Positions 24,362 to 33,251 of a stretch of 64,000 nt of DNA are shown piece by piece; the first letter of the stretch is position 1; every line of letters begins with the position of its first letter. The stretch comes from Phycicoccus avicenniae_A (GTDB lineage Bacteria; Actinomycetota; Actinomycetes; Actinomycetales; Dermatophilaceae). Below the pieces are notes generated by a model. That model had not been told where the DNA came from, ran no database searches, and saw only the letters and a list, made by a program, of their open reading frames with translations. A program made the translations under genes and the position numbers. The stretch lies in contig NZ_JBNVZV010000025.1 in NCBI RefSeq assembly GCF_050496545.1, positions 1-64,000 of the forward strand, written 5' to 3'.

Positions 24362-26638
24362 TCAGTCGAAGGTCAGCGTCGGGCCTCGACCGGCCTCGAG
24401 CCCGAGCCCGGTGAGCCGGGCCTCGACGGCCTCGCGCGGCAGCTCCATCGACTCGACGAGCTCCTCGAGCGAGAGGCCCAGCTCGACGCCGTCGCGCAGC
24501 TCCTCGTCGAGCTCGGCGGTCCACGCGTGGCCGTGGGTGACGGCCGTGCGCGGTGACGCGGGCGGCGGCGGGTCCTCGGCGACCGGCCGCTCGACGGCCG
24601 AGGGCGTGGTGGACGTCGCGGGGGTGGCGACGGCCATCGACGTCCCGGCGACGGCACCGGTGAGCCCGCGCAGCGCGGGCTCGGCGACGGGCAGCACGGG
24701 CGGGGCGATCTCGTCGAGCCGGGCGAGCGCGGCGAGCACCATGGCCCGGTCGGCGGTGGGCCAGAACGGCGGCAGCGAGCGCTGGAGGAAGCCGGCGTAG
24801 CGGGCGGTCATCATCCGGGAGTCGAGGAAGGCGACGACACCGCGGTCGTCGCCGCGCCGGATGAGGCGGCCGGCGCCCTGGGCCAGCCGCAGGGCCGCGT
24901 GGGTGGCGGAGACGGCCATGAACCCGTTGCCGCCCATCCGCGCGATGGCCTGGGACCGGGCGGACGCGAGCGGGTCGTCGGGCCGCGGGAACGGGATCCG
25001 GTCGACGATGACCAGCTGGCACGACGAGCCCGGGACGTCGACCCCCTGCCACAGCGACAGCGTCCCGAAGAGGCAGGTGCGCGGGTCCTTGGCGAACTCG
25101 CGCACGAGCGTCGAGATCTGGTCCTCGCCCTGGCAGAGGATGACGATGTCGGTGTCCTCCAACCGTTCCCGCATGACCTCGGTGGCCTCCTTGGCGGCCC
25201 GCATCGACGAGAACAGCCCGAGGGTGCGACCGCCGGCGGCCCGCACGAGGGCCTCGATCTCGTCGAGGGTCTGCGGCGCGGCGCCGTCCCCTCCCGGCGG
25301 TGGCAGGTGCTTCGCGACGTAGGCGATGCCCTGCTTCGGGTAGTCGAACGGGCTCCCGACGTCGAGGCCGCGCCACGCCGGCGACCCCTCGCCCCGCAGC
25401 CCGATGGTGCCGGCCACCGCGTCGAACGAGCCGCCGAGCTCGAGGGTCGCGGAGGTGATGACGACGGTGCGCTCGTCGAACACCTTGTCGCGCACCAGCA
25501 TCGCGACGCTCATCGGCGCCACGCGCAGCACCGGCCCGCGGCGGGGGTCCTTGGAGAGCCACACGACGTCGAGCTCGCGCTCCTCGAGCATCCGCGCCGC
25601 GGTCTCGAAGAGGTCCTCGACGGCCGCCCGGGCGACCTGCTTGGCCCCGTCCGGCTCCTCGCCCTGCTGCGGCTTGAGCTCGGTCTGCGCGGCGCGCGCG
25701 ACGTCACGGATGCGCCCGAGAGCCACGGCGAGCGCGTCGGGGATGCCGGTCAGCCGCGCCTCGGGCATCGGCTCGAGAACCGACTCGAGGAGGGTGGCGG
25801 CGTCGTCGAGCGCCTCGGCGGCGTCGGACTGCCGGCCGGCACGCTTCGATGCCGCCCGCACCGTGCCCGGCGTGAGCTCGTCGGTGATCGTCGAGGTGAC
25901 GCGGTCGACGAGCTCGTGGCCCTCGTCGACCACGAGCACGTCGTGCTCGGGGAGCATCTGGCGCCCCTCGAAGGCGTCGATGGCCATGAACGAGTGGTTG
26001 GTGACGACGACGTCGACATCCTTCGCGGCCTCGCGCGAGCGCTCGACGAAGCACTCGGCCACCATCGGGCAGCGCGAGCCGAGGCACTCCTCGGCGCTGA
26101 CCGACACCTGCCGCCACGCCCGCTCGGAGACGCCGGGCACGAGCTCGTCGCGGTCCCCGGACTCGGTGCGCTCGGCCCACTCGCGCAACCGGACCACCTC
26201 GGCGCCGAGGCGCGAGGCGGCGCGGTCGACGTCACCGACCGACATCAGGGTGTCGGCGTCGTCGTCGGGGAAGCCACCCTCGAGCTTGTGCAGGCAGACG
26301 TAGTTGCGCCGCCCCTTGACGAGGGCGTACGTCGGGCGCCGGCCGAGCACCGGCTCCAGTGCCTCCGCGAGCCGGGGCATGTCGCGGTCGACGATCTGGG
26401 CCTGGAGGGCGAGGGTGGCGGTCGCGACGATCGCGGTCTTCCCGGTGTCCATCGCGTGCTGCACCGCGGGAACGAGGTAGGCCAGCGACTTGCCGGTGCC
26501 CGTCCCGGCCTGGACGAGGAGGTGCTCGCCGGAGTCGACGGCGTGCGCGACGGCCCGCGCCATCTCGACCTGACCGGGGCGCTCGGTGCCCCCGACCCCG
26601 GTGACGGCGGCGTGGAGCAGGTCGTCGAGGGAGGGCAC
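24362..26638 (-). CDS. dinG: DinG/XPD-type ATP-dependent DNA helicase
   Basis: The 758-residue superfamily-2 helicase has Walker A QAGTGTGKS (ending at Ser51), a Walker B DEGH box at 238-241, and four cysteines (115, 185, 190, 196) placed as in the 4Fe-4S cluster of DinG and XPD. Later motifs include TSATLEL and the GRLIR motif VI region. Such helicases unwind 5' to 3' and act on R-loops and damaged DNA. The last 80 residues form a Pro/Ala-rich linker and a helix-rich tail (ELDEELRDGVELGLSLEELVESM) not part of the helicase core. The GTG start has a TAGGCT -10 box 6 nt upstream. No LexA box is seen, so SOS control is unlikely. Confidence 0.9.
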   Translation of the reverse strand: MPSLDDLLHAAVTGVGGTERPGQVEMARAVAHAVDSGEHLLVQAGTGTGKSLAYLVPAVQHAMDTGKTAIVATATLALQAQIVDRDMPRLAEALEPVLGRRPTYALVKGRRNYVCLHKLEGGFPDDDADTLMSVGDVDRAASRLGAEVVRLREWAERTESGDRDELVPGVSERAWRQVSVSAEECLGSRCPMVAECFVERSREAAKDVDVVVTNHSFMAIDAFEGRQMLPEHDVLVVDEGHELVDRVTSTITDELTPGTVRAASKRAGRQSDAAEALDDAATLLESVLEPMPEARLTGIPDALAVALGRIRDVARAAQTELKPQQGEEPDGAKQVARAAVEDLFETAARMLEERELDVVWLSKDPRRGPVLRVAPMSVAMLVRDKVFDERTVVITSATLELGGSFDAVAGTIGLRGEGSPAWRGLDVGSPFDYPKQGIAYVAKHLPPPGGDGAAPQTLDEIEALVRAAGGRTLGLFSSMRAAKEATEVMRERLEDTDIVILCQGEDQISTLVREFAKDPRTCLFGTLSLWQGVDVPGSSCQLVIVDRIPFPRPDDPLASARSQAIARMGGNGFMAVSATHAALRLAQGAGRLIRRGDDRGVVAFLDSRMMTARYAGFLQRSLPPFWPTADRAMVLAALARLDEIAPPVLPVAEPALRGLTGAVAGTSMAVATPATSTTPSAVERPVAEDPPPPASPRTAVTHGHAWTAELDEELRDGVELGLSLEELVESMELPREAVEARLTGLGLEAGRGPTLTFD

Positions 26639-26644
26639 CGGTGC

Positions 26645-26650
26645 AGCCTA
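26645..26650 (-). promoter_or_regulatory. -10 box TAGGCT of the dinG gene
   Basis: On the minus strand TAGGCT ends 6 nt before the GTG start, again leaderless spacing. Confidence 0.5.
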
Positions 26651-26782
26651 GGCGCTCCGGTCCGACCCGCCGGGGTGCCGTCCCCAGGCCGCCCACACCA
26701 TCGGCCGCATGTTGCGCATGGTGCGTCACGTTGCGTTTTGCGCGCCGTGTTCTCTTGTCCGCAGCACGCCGCGGGTGTCACG

Positions 26783-28495
26783 ATGGCGGGCGTGACCACG
26801 AGCGCGCAGACCCGCACCGTCCCCGCAGACATCGAGATCGCCGAGGCCGCCGAGCTGACGCCGATCGCCGAGCTGGCCCACGAGAAGCTCGGCATCGACC
26901 CCGCCGCGCTCGTGCCCTACGGCCACACGAAGGCGAAGGTCTCGCTCGAGTACGTCCGCTCTCTCGCCGAGCGCCCGGAGGGCCGCCTGGTCCTGGTCAC
27001 CGCCATCTCCCCCACGCCGGCCGGCGAGGGCAAGACCACGACCTCGGTGGGCCTCGCCGACGCCCTCGCCTCGCTCGGCGAGAAGGCGATGGTGGCCCTG
27101 CGCGAGCCGTCGATGGGCCCGGTCTTCGGCATCAAGGGCGGCGCGGCCGGCGGCGGCTACGCCCAGGTCGTCCCGATGACCGACATCAACCTCAACTTCA
27201 CCGGCGACTTCGCGGCCATCGCGGCGGCCAACAACCTCCTGTCGGCGATCCTCGACAACCACATCCACCACGGCAACGCCCTCGGCATCGACCCGCGCAC
27301 CATCACCTGGAAGCGCGTCGTCGACCTCAACGACCGCGCGCTGCGCGATGTCGTCGTCGGCCTCGGGGGTGTCGCCAACGGCATCCCGCGCGAGGACGGC
27401 TTCGACATCGTCGTCGCGTCCGAGGTGATGGCCATCCTGTGCCTCGCCACCTCGATCAAGGACCTCAAGGAGCGGCTCGGCAACGTCGTCGTCGGCTACA
27501 CGCGCGACAAGCAGCCGGTCACCGCACGCGACCTCAAGGCGCACGGCGCGATGACCGTCATCCTGCGGGATGCGTTGGCCCCCAACCTCGTCCAGACCCT
27601 CGAGCACACGCCCGCGATGATCCACGGCGGCCCGTTCGCCAACATCGCCCACGGCTGCAACTCGGTGATGGCCACCCGCACCGCGCTCAAGCTCGCCGAC
27701 TACGTCGTCACCGAGGCCGGCTTCGGGGCCGACCTCGGCGCCGAGAAGTTCATCGACATCAAGTGCCGCACCTCGGGGCTGCGCCCGTCCGCGGTGGTGG
27801 TCGTGGCCACCGTCCGGGCGCTGAAGTACCACGGCGGGATGGCCGTCGCCGACCTCAAGCAGGAGTCGGTCGAGGCCCTCACCGCCGGGATGAGCAACCT
27901 GCGCCGGCACCTGCGCAACGTCCGCGACGTGTACGGCCTCCCGGGGGTCGTGGCCCTCAACCGCTTCCCCACCGACACCGACGCCGAGGTCGCGGCCCTG
28001 CTGCGGCTCGTCGAGGAGGAGGGCTTCCGCGCCTTCGAGGCGACCCACTACTCCGACGGCGGGGCCGGCGCCCAGGACCTCGCCCGCGGCGTGCTCGACG
28101 CCATCGAGAACAGCCCCGGCGAGATGGAGCTCGTCTACCCCGACGAGCTCTCCCTCGCCGAGAAGGCCGAGGCCGTCGCCACCCGCGTCTACGGCGCGGC
28201 TGGTGTCACCTTCGACGCCAAGGCGGCCAAGCGGCTCGCGGCCATCGAGGCGGAGGGCTTCGGGCACCTGCCGGTCTGCATGGCCAAGACCCAGAGCTCC
28301 TTCTCCACCGACCCCACCCTGCGGGGCGCGCCCATCGACCACACCGTGCACGTGCGCGAGGTGCGGCTGGCGGCCGGCGCCGGGTTCGTCGTCATGGTGA
28401 CCGGCGACATCATGACGATGCCGGGCCTGCCCAAGGTGCCGGCGAGCGAGCACATCGACGTCGACGAGGACGGGCGCATCGTCGGCCTCAGCTGA
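26783..28495 (+). CDS. fhs: formate--tetrahydrofolate ligase
   Basis: The 570-residue enzyme makes 10-formyl-tetrahydrofolate from formate, THF and ATP. It has the conserved P-loop ISPTPAGEGKTTTSVGL at about residues 73-89, the family blocks REPSMGPVFGIKGGAAGGGYAQV (split here as REPSMGPVFGIKGG and AAGGGYAQV), LNDRALRD, VTEAGFGADLGAEKF and GDIMTMPGLPKVPA at the C-terminal end. Length is normal (about 560). The ATG start has an in-frame GTG three codons later as an alternative; a huge frame further upstream runs antisense through dinG and is ignored. It is divergent from dinG and ends 8 nt into the convergent GNAT gene. It supplies one-carbon units for purines and initiator formyl-Met-tRNA. 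Confidence 0.97.
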   Translation: MAGVTTSAQTRTVPADIEIAEAAELTPIAELAHEKLGIDPAALVPYGHTKAKVSLEYVRSLAERPEGRLVLVTAISPTPAGEGKTTTSVGLADALASLGEKAMVALREPSMGPVFGIKGGAAGGGYAQVVPMTDINLNFTGDFAAIAAANNLLSAILDNHIHHGNALGIDPRTITWKRVVDLNDRALRDVVVGLGGVANGIPREDGFDIVVASEVMAILCLATSIKDLKERLGNVVVGYTRDKQPVTARDLKAHGAMTVILRDALAPNLVQTLEHTPAMIHGGPFANIAHGCNSVMATRTALKLADYVVTEAGFGADLGAEKFIDIKCRTSGLRPSAVVVVATVRALKYHGGMAVADLKQESVEALTAGMSNLRRHLRNVRDVYGLPGVVALNRFPTDTDAEVAALLRLVEEEGFRAFEATHYSDGGAGAQDLARGVLDAIENSPGEMELVYPDELSLAEKAEAVATRVYGAAGVTFDAKAAKRLAAIEAEGFGHLPVCMAKTQSSFSTDPTLRGAPIDHTVHVREVRLAAGAGFVVMVTGDIMTMPGLPKVPASEHIDVDEDGRIVGLS

Positions 28496-29585
28496 GCACC
28501 GGCCGCCCGTCGAGCCGGCGGGCCATCCAGATGTCGTCGCGACGGTCGTCGTCGGCCACCCGGATGCCGTCGGGCAGGCGTCCGACGACGACGTACCCGA
28601 GGCCCGTGTAGAAGTCCTCCGTGCCCGTGCCTCCACGGACGGTCAGCTCGGCCACGTCGACACCGTCCTCACGCGCGACCCGGTGCATCGCGGCCATGAG
28701 GAGACGCCCGAGGTTGTCACCACGCCGCTCCGGGTCGGTCATCACGCGGTACGCCGTGCGTCGGTGCCCGAGAAGGGGGTTCGACGACGACGCCCACCAG
28801 GCCGCAGCGACCACGGCACCGTGCGGGTCCCTCAGGAGGACCGCGACGGCGCTCCCGGCGGCCATCTGCTCCTCGTGCGCGGAGAGCGCGGCCCCGACCC
28901 TCTCGCGGGCGGCGCCGGGCAGGAACCCGACCGCTCCCCCGGCGTCGTTGGTCGCGCACCACAGGTCGAGCACGGCCTCCCGGGTAGCCCGGTCGAACGG
29001 CTCGCGGTGCACCTCGACGCGCGGCGCCACGAGCACGACCGGTCCGGGCACGTCGTCGGGGTCGCCCGCCCGGGCCCGCTCGACCACGGCCGTCGGCACG
29101 CCCGGCAGCTCGACGCCGGCCTCCGCGGCCCCCGCGAGGGTGAACCCCGAGCGCTCGGCGGTGCGGATCGAGGCGCGGTGGTCCGGGCGCGCGCTGGCCG
29201 TCAGGGGCAGCCGCGGGCCGTGCTCGAGGGCGTCGGCGGTGACCGCACGCGCCAGCTCGGGGCCCAGCCCGCGGCCCTGGTGCGGCACGTCGAACCGGTA
29301 GTAGAGGTTGAGGTTCTCGTGGTCGCGACCGTGGATGACCCCGCCCACCCCGAGCACCTCGCCCGAGGTGCGGTCCTCGACGACGCCGTACCCGAACCCG
29401 TGCTCGTCCCAGTGCGTCAGTGCCGCCGCGAGCAGCCGTTCCGCCCGGGTGGTGTCGCTGACCGCCCACGGGGCGAACGGGTACTGCGCCGGGTCGGTGT
29501 GCAGCCGGACCCACAGGTCGTGGTCTGCGGCCGTCAGCGGGCGCAGGACGAGGCGCTGGGTCGTGAGAGTCCGGGGCGCGGTCAC
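28488..29585 (-). CDS. tandem two-domain GNAT acetyltransferase
   Basis: The 365-residue protein holds two GNAT folds. The first (1-165) is RimJ/RimL-like: TQRLVLRPLTAADHD, then FDVPHQGRGLGPELARAV as the acetyl-CoA loop and SIRTAERSGFTLAG. The second (about 190-360) has DPERRGDNLGRLLMAAM as its acetyl-CoA loop and EDFYTGLGYVVVGRLPDGIR. Fused GNAT pairs include mycothiol synthase, but the motifs of MshD are not evident, so I do not assign it. The acceptor substrate is unknown. The gene converges on fhs; both stop codons fall inside the palindrome CTCAGCTGAG. Confidence 0.8.
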   Translation of the reverse strand: MTAPRTLTTQRLVLRPLTAADHDLWVRLHTDPAQYPFAPWAVSDTTRAERLLAAALTHWDEHGFGYGVVEDRTSGEVLGVGGVIHGRDHENLNLYYRFDVPHQGRGLGPELARAVTADALEHGPRLPLTASARPDHRASIRTAERSGFTLAGAAEAGVELPGVPTAVVERARAGDPDDVPGPVVLVAPRVEVHREPFDRATREAVLDLWCATNDAGGAVGFLPGAARERVGAALSAHEEQMAAGSAVAVLLRDPHGAVVAAAWWASSSNPLLGHRRTAYRVMTDPERRGDNLGRLLMAAMHRVAREDGVDVAELTVRGGTGTEDFYTGLGYVVVGRLPDGIRVADDDRRDDIWMARRLDGRPVLS

Positions 29586-29628
29586 CCCTCCACCCTATTG
29601 CGACCAGTTCGCAACAGGGGCCGGGAGC

Positions 29629-30381
29629 TCAGCGGTACTCGGGGTTCGGGTGGTCGGCCTGGGACAGGTCCCAGTTCGTCGTGACGTTCCCGTGGGCCGG
29701 GACGCCGCCCGCGTCCTTGAGCCGGCGCGCCGTGTGGAGCATGTTCCAGGCCGCGAACACGGTGTTGCGGGTCGTCCAGTGGTTCTGGGCCCCTCGGTCG
29801 TCGTCGAGGTAGGAGGGCCCGGGGCCGGCCTCGCCGTTCCAGTAGGCGTCGACCTGGGGCGGGATCGTGAAGCCGATGTGGGACAGGGCGTAGAGCATCT
29901 GCGCGGCGCAGTGCTTGCCGCCGTCCTCGTTACCCGTGATGACGACGCCACCGACCTTGCCGTAGTACGACCACTGGCCCGCGGCGTTGAGGTCCCCCGA
30001 CCACCCGTACAGCCGCTCGATCGCGAGGCGGGTCAGCGAGGACTGGTCTCCCAGCCAGATCGGCGTGGCGAGGATCAGGATGTCCGCCGGCTCGACGAGC
30101 TCGCGGTAGAGGTCGGGGAAGTCGTCACGCTCCCAGCCGTGCTCGCGCATGTCCGGCTGGACCCCCGGCGGGATCACGTGGTCGACGAGCCGGACGACGT
30201 CGACGCGGGCGCCGACGCCCTCGAGCACCCGCCGCGTCACGGCGAGCAGGCCGTCGGTGTGGCTGGGCTCGGGGCTGCGCTTCAGCGTCCCGTTGAGGAC
30301 GACCGCTCGCAGGTCCGAGAAGTCGGTCTCGGAGGCGGCGACCTCCGCGTCGATGAACCGGGCGACGGAGTCGGGCAGCAT
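29629..30381 (-). CDS. flavodoxin-fold NAD(P)H-dependent oxidoreductase
   Basis: The 250-residue protein has the flavodoxin/FMN-reductase layout: LRAVVLNGTLKRSPEPSHT where FMN phosphate binds, ADILILATPIWLGDQSSL as the second FMN loop, and GGVVITGNEDGGKH as the third. Proteins of this group reduce quinones, azo dyes or nitro compounds with FMN. No partner gene is obvious; it stands between the GNAT and hflX genes with short gaps and may be co-transcribed with hflX. The C-terminal 60 residues (AQNHWTTRNTVFAAWNML) are family-like but of unknown use. Confidence 0.78.
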   Translation of the reverse strand: MLPDSVARFIDAEVAASETDFSDLRAVVLNGTLKRSPEPSHTDGLLAVTRRVLEGVGARVDVVRLVDHVIPPGVQPDMREHGWERDDFPDLYRELVEPADILILATPIWLGDQSSLTRLAIERLYGWSGDLNAAGQWSYYGKVGGVVITGNEDGGKHCAAQMLYALSHIGFTIPPQVDAYWNGEAGPGPSYLDDDRGAQNHWTTRNTVFAAWNMLHTARRLKDAGGVPAHGNVTTNWDLSQADHPNPEYR

Positions 30382-30414
30382 CTCGCGAGCATAGCCACGC
30401 GAGGCGCCCCCGCG

Positions 30415-31878
30415 TCAGGCCCCGAAGGGCGCGAGGTGCTCGGCCAGCTCGGCGTCGACCCGGGCGGTCAGGCGCGTGCCCTCGGCGACGTGCTCGCTGC
30501 TGAGGACCTCGCCGGTCTCGTGGACCCGGCTCACGAGGTCGCCGCGGTCGTAGGGCACGAGCACGTCGACGTCGACATCGGGCTGGGGGAGCTCGTCGGC
30601 GATCAGCGCCTGCAGCTCGTCGAGGCCGGCGCCGGTGCGGGCGGACACCACGATCGAGTGCTTCTCGTGGCGCCGGAGCCGGTCCAGGACCTCGGGGTCG
30701 GCGAGGTCGGCCTTGTTGACGACGATGACCTCGCGCACGTCGGTGGCGTCGACGTCGGCGAGGACCGCGCGCACCGCGGAGATCTGCCCCTCGGGGTCGG
30801 GGTGCGAGCCGTCGACGACGTGCAGCAGCAGGTCGGCGTCGGCGACCTCCTCGAGCGTGGAGCGGAAGGCCTCGACGAGCTGGTGCGGCAGCTGACGGAC
30901 GAACCCGACCGTGTCGGCGAGCGTGTAGAGGCGCCCGTCCGGGGTCTCGGCCCGGCGCACGGTGGGGTCGAGGGTCGCGAACAGCTGGTTCTCGACGAGG
31001 ACGCCGGCGCCGGTGAGCCGGTTGAGCAGGCTGGACTTGCCGGCGTTCGTGTACCCCGCGATCGCCACGCTGGGCACGCGGTTGGCCCTGCGCCCACCGC
31101 GCTTGGTGTCGCGGGTGGTCTTCATGTCCTTGATCTCGCGGCGCAGCTTGGCCATCCGGCTGTTGATGCGGCGCCGGTCCAGCTCGATCTTGGTCTCACC
31201 CGGTCCGCGCGAGCCCATGCCCTGGCCGCCCGCGGCCTGGCCACCGGCCTGGCGGGACATCGAGTCACCCCAGCCGCGCAGCCGCGGGAGGAGATACTGG
31301 AGCTGGGCGAGCTCGACCTGGGCCTTGCCCTCCCGGCTCTTGGCGTGCTGCGCGAAGATGTCGAGGATCAGCGCGGTGCGGTCGATGACCTTGACCTTGA
31401 CGACGTCCTCGAGCGCGCGGCGCTGGCTCGGCGCGAGCTCGGTGTCGCAGACGACGGTGTCGGCGCCCTCGGCGATGACGACGTCGCGCAGCTCGGCGGC
31501 CTTGCCCTTGCCGAGGTAGGTGGCGGGGTCGGGGTTGGCGCGGCGCTGGATGACGCCCGCGAGCACCTCCGAGCCGGCCGTCTCGGCGAGCGCGGACAGC
31601 TCGCGCAGCGAGTTCTCGGCATCGACCAGGGTGCCCTCGGACCACACGGCGGCGAGCACCACGCGCTCGAGGCGCAGCTGGCGGTACTCGACCTCGGTGA
31701 CGTCCTCGAGCTCGGTGGAGAGCCCGGCGACACGGCGGAGCGCGGCGCGCTCCTCGCGGTCGAGCTGCTCGCCGTCGAAGGTCAGCGCGTCATCGTCCAG
31801 CACGAAGCCGGCGTCGTCGTGGGTGTCGGTGTCGGCGAGCGCCTCGGCCCGCCCGGAGAGGATGTTGTCGGTAGTCAT
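30415..31878 (-). CDS. hflX: ribosome-splitting GTPase HflX
   Basis: The 487-residue GTPase has the HflX N-terminal nucleotide-binding domain (NPDPATYLGKGKAAEL, DTELAPSQ), a helical linker with the glycine-rich SRGPGETKIELDRR, and a G domain: G1 GYTNAGKSSL, G2 region QLFATLDPT, G3 DTVGFV and G4 NKADL. HflX binds 50S and splits stalled ribosomes after heat or antibiotic stress. In actinobacteria it lies near dapF and miaA, as it does here with a toxin-antitoxin pair, a methyltransferase and ggt between. A GGGAG ribosome site precedes the ATG. The N-terminal 60 residues are acidic and variable. Confidence 0.95.
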   Translation of the reverse strand: MTTDNILSGRAEALADTDTHDDAGFVLDDDALTFDGEQLDREERAALRRVAGLSTELEDVTEVEYRQLRLERVVLAAVWSEGTLVDAENSLRELSALAETAGSEVLAGVIQRRANPDPATYLGKGKAAELRDVVIAEGADTVVCDTELAPSQRRALEDVVKVKVIDRTALILDIFAQHAKSREGKAQVELAQLQYLLPRLRGWGDSMSRQAGGQAAGGQGMGSRGPGETKIELDRRRINSRMAKLRREIKDMKTTRDTKRGGRRANRVPSVAIAGYTNAGKSSLLNRLTGAGVLVENQLFATLDPTVRRAETPDGRLYTLADTVGFVRQLPHQLVEAFRSTLEEVADADLLLHVVDGSHPDPEGQISAVRAVLADVDATDVREVIVVNKADLADPEVLDRLRRHEKHSIVVSARTGAGLDELQALIADELPQPDVDVDVLVPYDRGDLVSRVHETGEVLSSEHVAEGTRLTARVDAELAEHLAPFGA

Positions 31879-31955
31879 GTGCTCCCTAGGGTCTCATCGG
31901 TCAACGCCCGGCGGCGACCGCATTCTTCCGAGGCGCCGCTACCGTGGGCCCCGCC

Positions 31956-32567
31956 ATGAGCGACCACGACCACTACTTCACCGCCGCCCCCGCGAGCGAC
32001 GGCGAGCGCCGCCCCCTGCGGGTGCGGCTCGCCGGCCTCACCGTCGAGGTCGAGGTGGCCGGCGGCGTGTTCTCCCCGGGCAGCCTCGACAAGGGGACGC
32101 GCGTCCTTCTCGAGGAGGCGCCGTCGCCGCCCCCGGAGGGCACCTTCCTCGACCTCGGCTGCGGCTGGGGGCCGGTGGCCCTCACCCTCGGGATGCTCGC
32201 GCCCGCCGCGACGGTGCACGCCGTCGACGTCAACGAGCGGGCGCTCGACCTCTGCCGTCGCAACGCCGCCTCGCTGGGGCTCGACGGCGTCCGCGCCGGG
32301 ACGGCGGAGTCGGTCCCCGACGACGTCCGCTTCGACCTCATCTGGTCCAACCCGCCCATCCGGGTGGGCAAGGCGGTCCTGCACGACCTGCTCCGTACCT
32401 GGCTGCCGCGGCTGGCACCGGGGGGCGCGGCGTACCTCGTCGTCCAGAAGAACCTCGGCTCGGACAGCCTCCAGCGGTGGGTCGAGGCCGATCTCGGGAT
32501 GCCCTGCCGGCGCCTCACGTCGGTCCGCGGCTTCCGGGTGCTCGAGGTCACTCCCGCGCGTCCCTGA
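31956..32567 (+). CDS. RsmC-like class I SAM methyltransferase
   Basis: The 203-residue protein belongs to the MTS (RsmC/RlmG) group: FLDLGCGWGPVALTL is the SAM-binding motif I, VDVNERALDL follows, and WSNPPIR is the NPP[IF] catalytic motif of N-methyltransferases acting on guanine. The N-terminus SDHDHYFTAAPASD and FSPGSLDKGTRVLLE resemble single-domain actinobacterial members. Substrates in the family are rRNA bases, but the exact one is not known here. An in-frame GTG 12 nt upstream is possible. Its last 20 nt overlap the 3' end of the convergent vapC toxin gene. Confidence 0.83.
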   Translation: MSDHDHYFTAAPASDGERRPLRVRLAGLTVEVEVAGGVFSPGSLDKGTRVLLEEAPSPPPEGTFLDLGCGWGPVALTLGMLAPAATVHAVDVNERALDLCRRNAASLGLDGVRAGTAESVPDDVRFDLIWSNPPIRVGKAVLHDLLRTWLPRLAPGGAAYLVVQKNLGSDSLQRWVEADLGMPCRRLTSVRGFRVLEVTPARP

Positions 32568-32925
32568 CGAACGGCAGCCCCGCCGCGAGGATCTGCCGGT
32601 CCCAGGTGAGGAAGTCGACGCCCTCGACGTGGGCCTGCGTGAGCAGCAGCCGGTCGAAGGGGTCCCCGTGCGGGAGGCCCTCGACCTCCCCGATCCGCAG
32701 CCCGTGCTCGACGAGAACCGGGAGGTGGCGGAAGCCGGACTCCGCCAACATCTGCCCGAGCGGTTCGGTGAACTCGAGTCGTCCTGTCCGAACCTTGATG
32801 GTGAGCTCCCAGGCGCTCGCGGCGGACACGAACACGGTGTCGCTCTGGAGGCGCGTGCGCGTGCGGGCACCGAGGCGGGACTCGTCCCTCAGCGCCGCGA
32901 GGGCGACATGTGAGTCGAGGAGCAT
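32548..32925 (-). CDS. VapC-type PIN-domain toxin
   Basis: The 125-residue PIN protein has the acidic residues of the nuclease site in LLDSHVAL, SAASAWELTIK, GDPFDRLLLTQA and TWDRQI. It fits VapC ribonucleases that cut tRNA or rRNA. It is preceded by a Phd/VapB-type antitoxin gene; the stop of one and the start of the other share a base (TGATG), the usual coupling that makes antitoxin first. The 3' end overlaps the convergent methyltransferase gene by 20 nt. All catalytic positions are kept, so it should be active. Confidence 0.9.
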   Translation of the reverse strand: MLLDSHVALAALRDESRLGARTRTRLQSDTVFVSAASAWELTIKVRTGRLEFTEPLGQMLAESGFRHLPVLVEHGLRIGEVEGLPHGDPFDRLLLTQAHVEGVDFLTWDRQILAAGLPFVRDARE

Positions 32926-33203
32926 CAGATCGGCCCCTCGGTCATCAACCGGGTGAGCTCCTCGTCGGGCTCGTCGAAGGTGTCCGGGTCGTAGAAGATC
33001 TTCCCCTTGCCGAGGCCGAGGGTGATGCCCTGTGGGCGTGGCGCGACGAGCTCGGCGACCGGCCGGCCGTTGCGCGCGATGGTGATGCGCTCGCCGGCCT
33101 CCACCCGTTCGAGCAGCCGGGAGAGGTGGGTCTTGGCCTCGTGCACGTTGACCGTCGAGGCCGTGCGCGGGTCGCGCGGGGGTGGGGTCGGCCGTGCGCT
33201 CAT
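32925..33203 (-). CDS. Phd/YefM-family antitoxin
   Basis: The 92-residue protein has the Phd/YefM DNA-binding fold at about 17-55 (VNVHEAKTHLSRLLERVEAG, ITIARNGRPVAELV) and an acidic C-terminal tail (DPDTFDEPDEELTRLMTEGPI) that should wrap around the toxin. The pair is a type II VapBC-like system. A 21-bp palindrome lies 15-35 nt upstream of the ATG and is the likely autoregulatory operator. Confidence 0.9.
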   Translation of the reverse strand: MSARPTPPPRDPRTASTVNVHEAKTHLSRLLERVEAGERITIARNGRPVAELVAPRPQGITLGLGKGKIFYDPDTFDEPDEELTRLMTEGPI

Positions 33204-33217
33204 GACCTCACGGTAGT

Positions 33218-33238
33218 GGACCAGACTTAGTCCGGTCC
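33218..33238. promoter_or_regulatory. 21-bp near-perfect palindrome, TA operator
   Basis: The arms GGACCAGACT and AGTCCGGTCC are inverted around a central T with one mismatched pair out of ten. It sits just upstream of the antitoxin start and also close to the 3' end of ggt. This size and place fit the operator bound by Phd/VapB proteins. Confidence 0.7.
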
Positions 33239-33251
33239 GTCGTCCGCGACG

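Noticed and set aside
24899..26782. N-terminal extension of fhs by over 600 codons
   Set aside because: The extension is antisense to the dinG helicase, and normal fhs sequence begins at the ATG at 26783.
26639..26782. riboswitch ahead of fhs
   Set aside because: The 144-nt gap also serves dinG, and I could not fold a known folate or SAM riboswitch core in it.
28488..29585. mycothiol synthase (mshD) for the tandem GNAT protein
   Set aside because: The two-domain plan fits, but I could not see MshD-specific residues, and the first domain looks RimJ-like.
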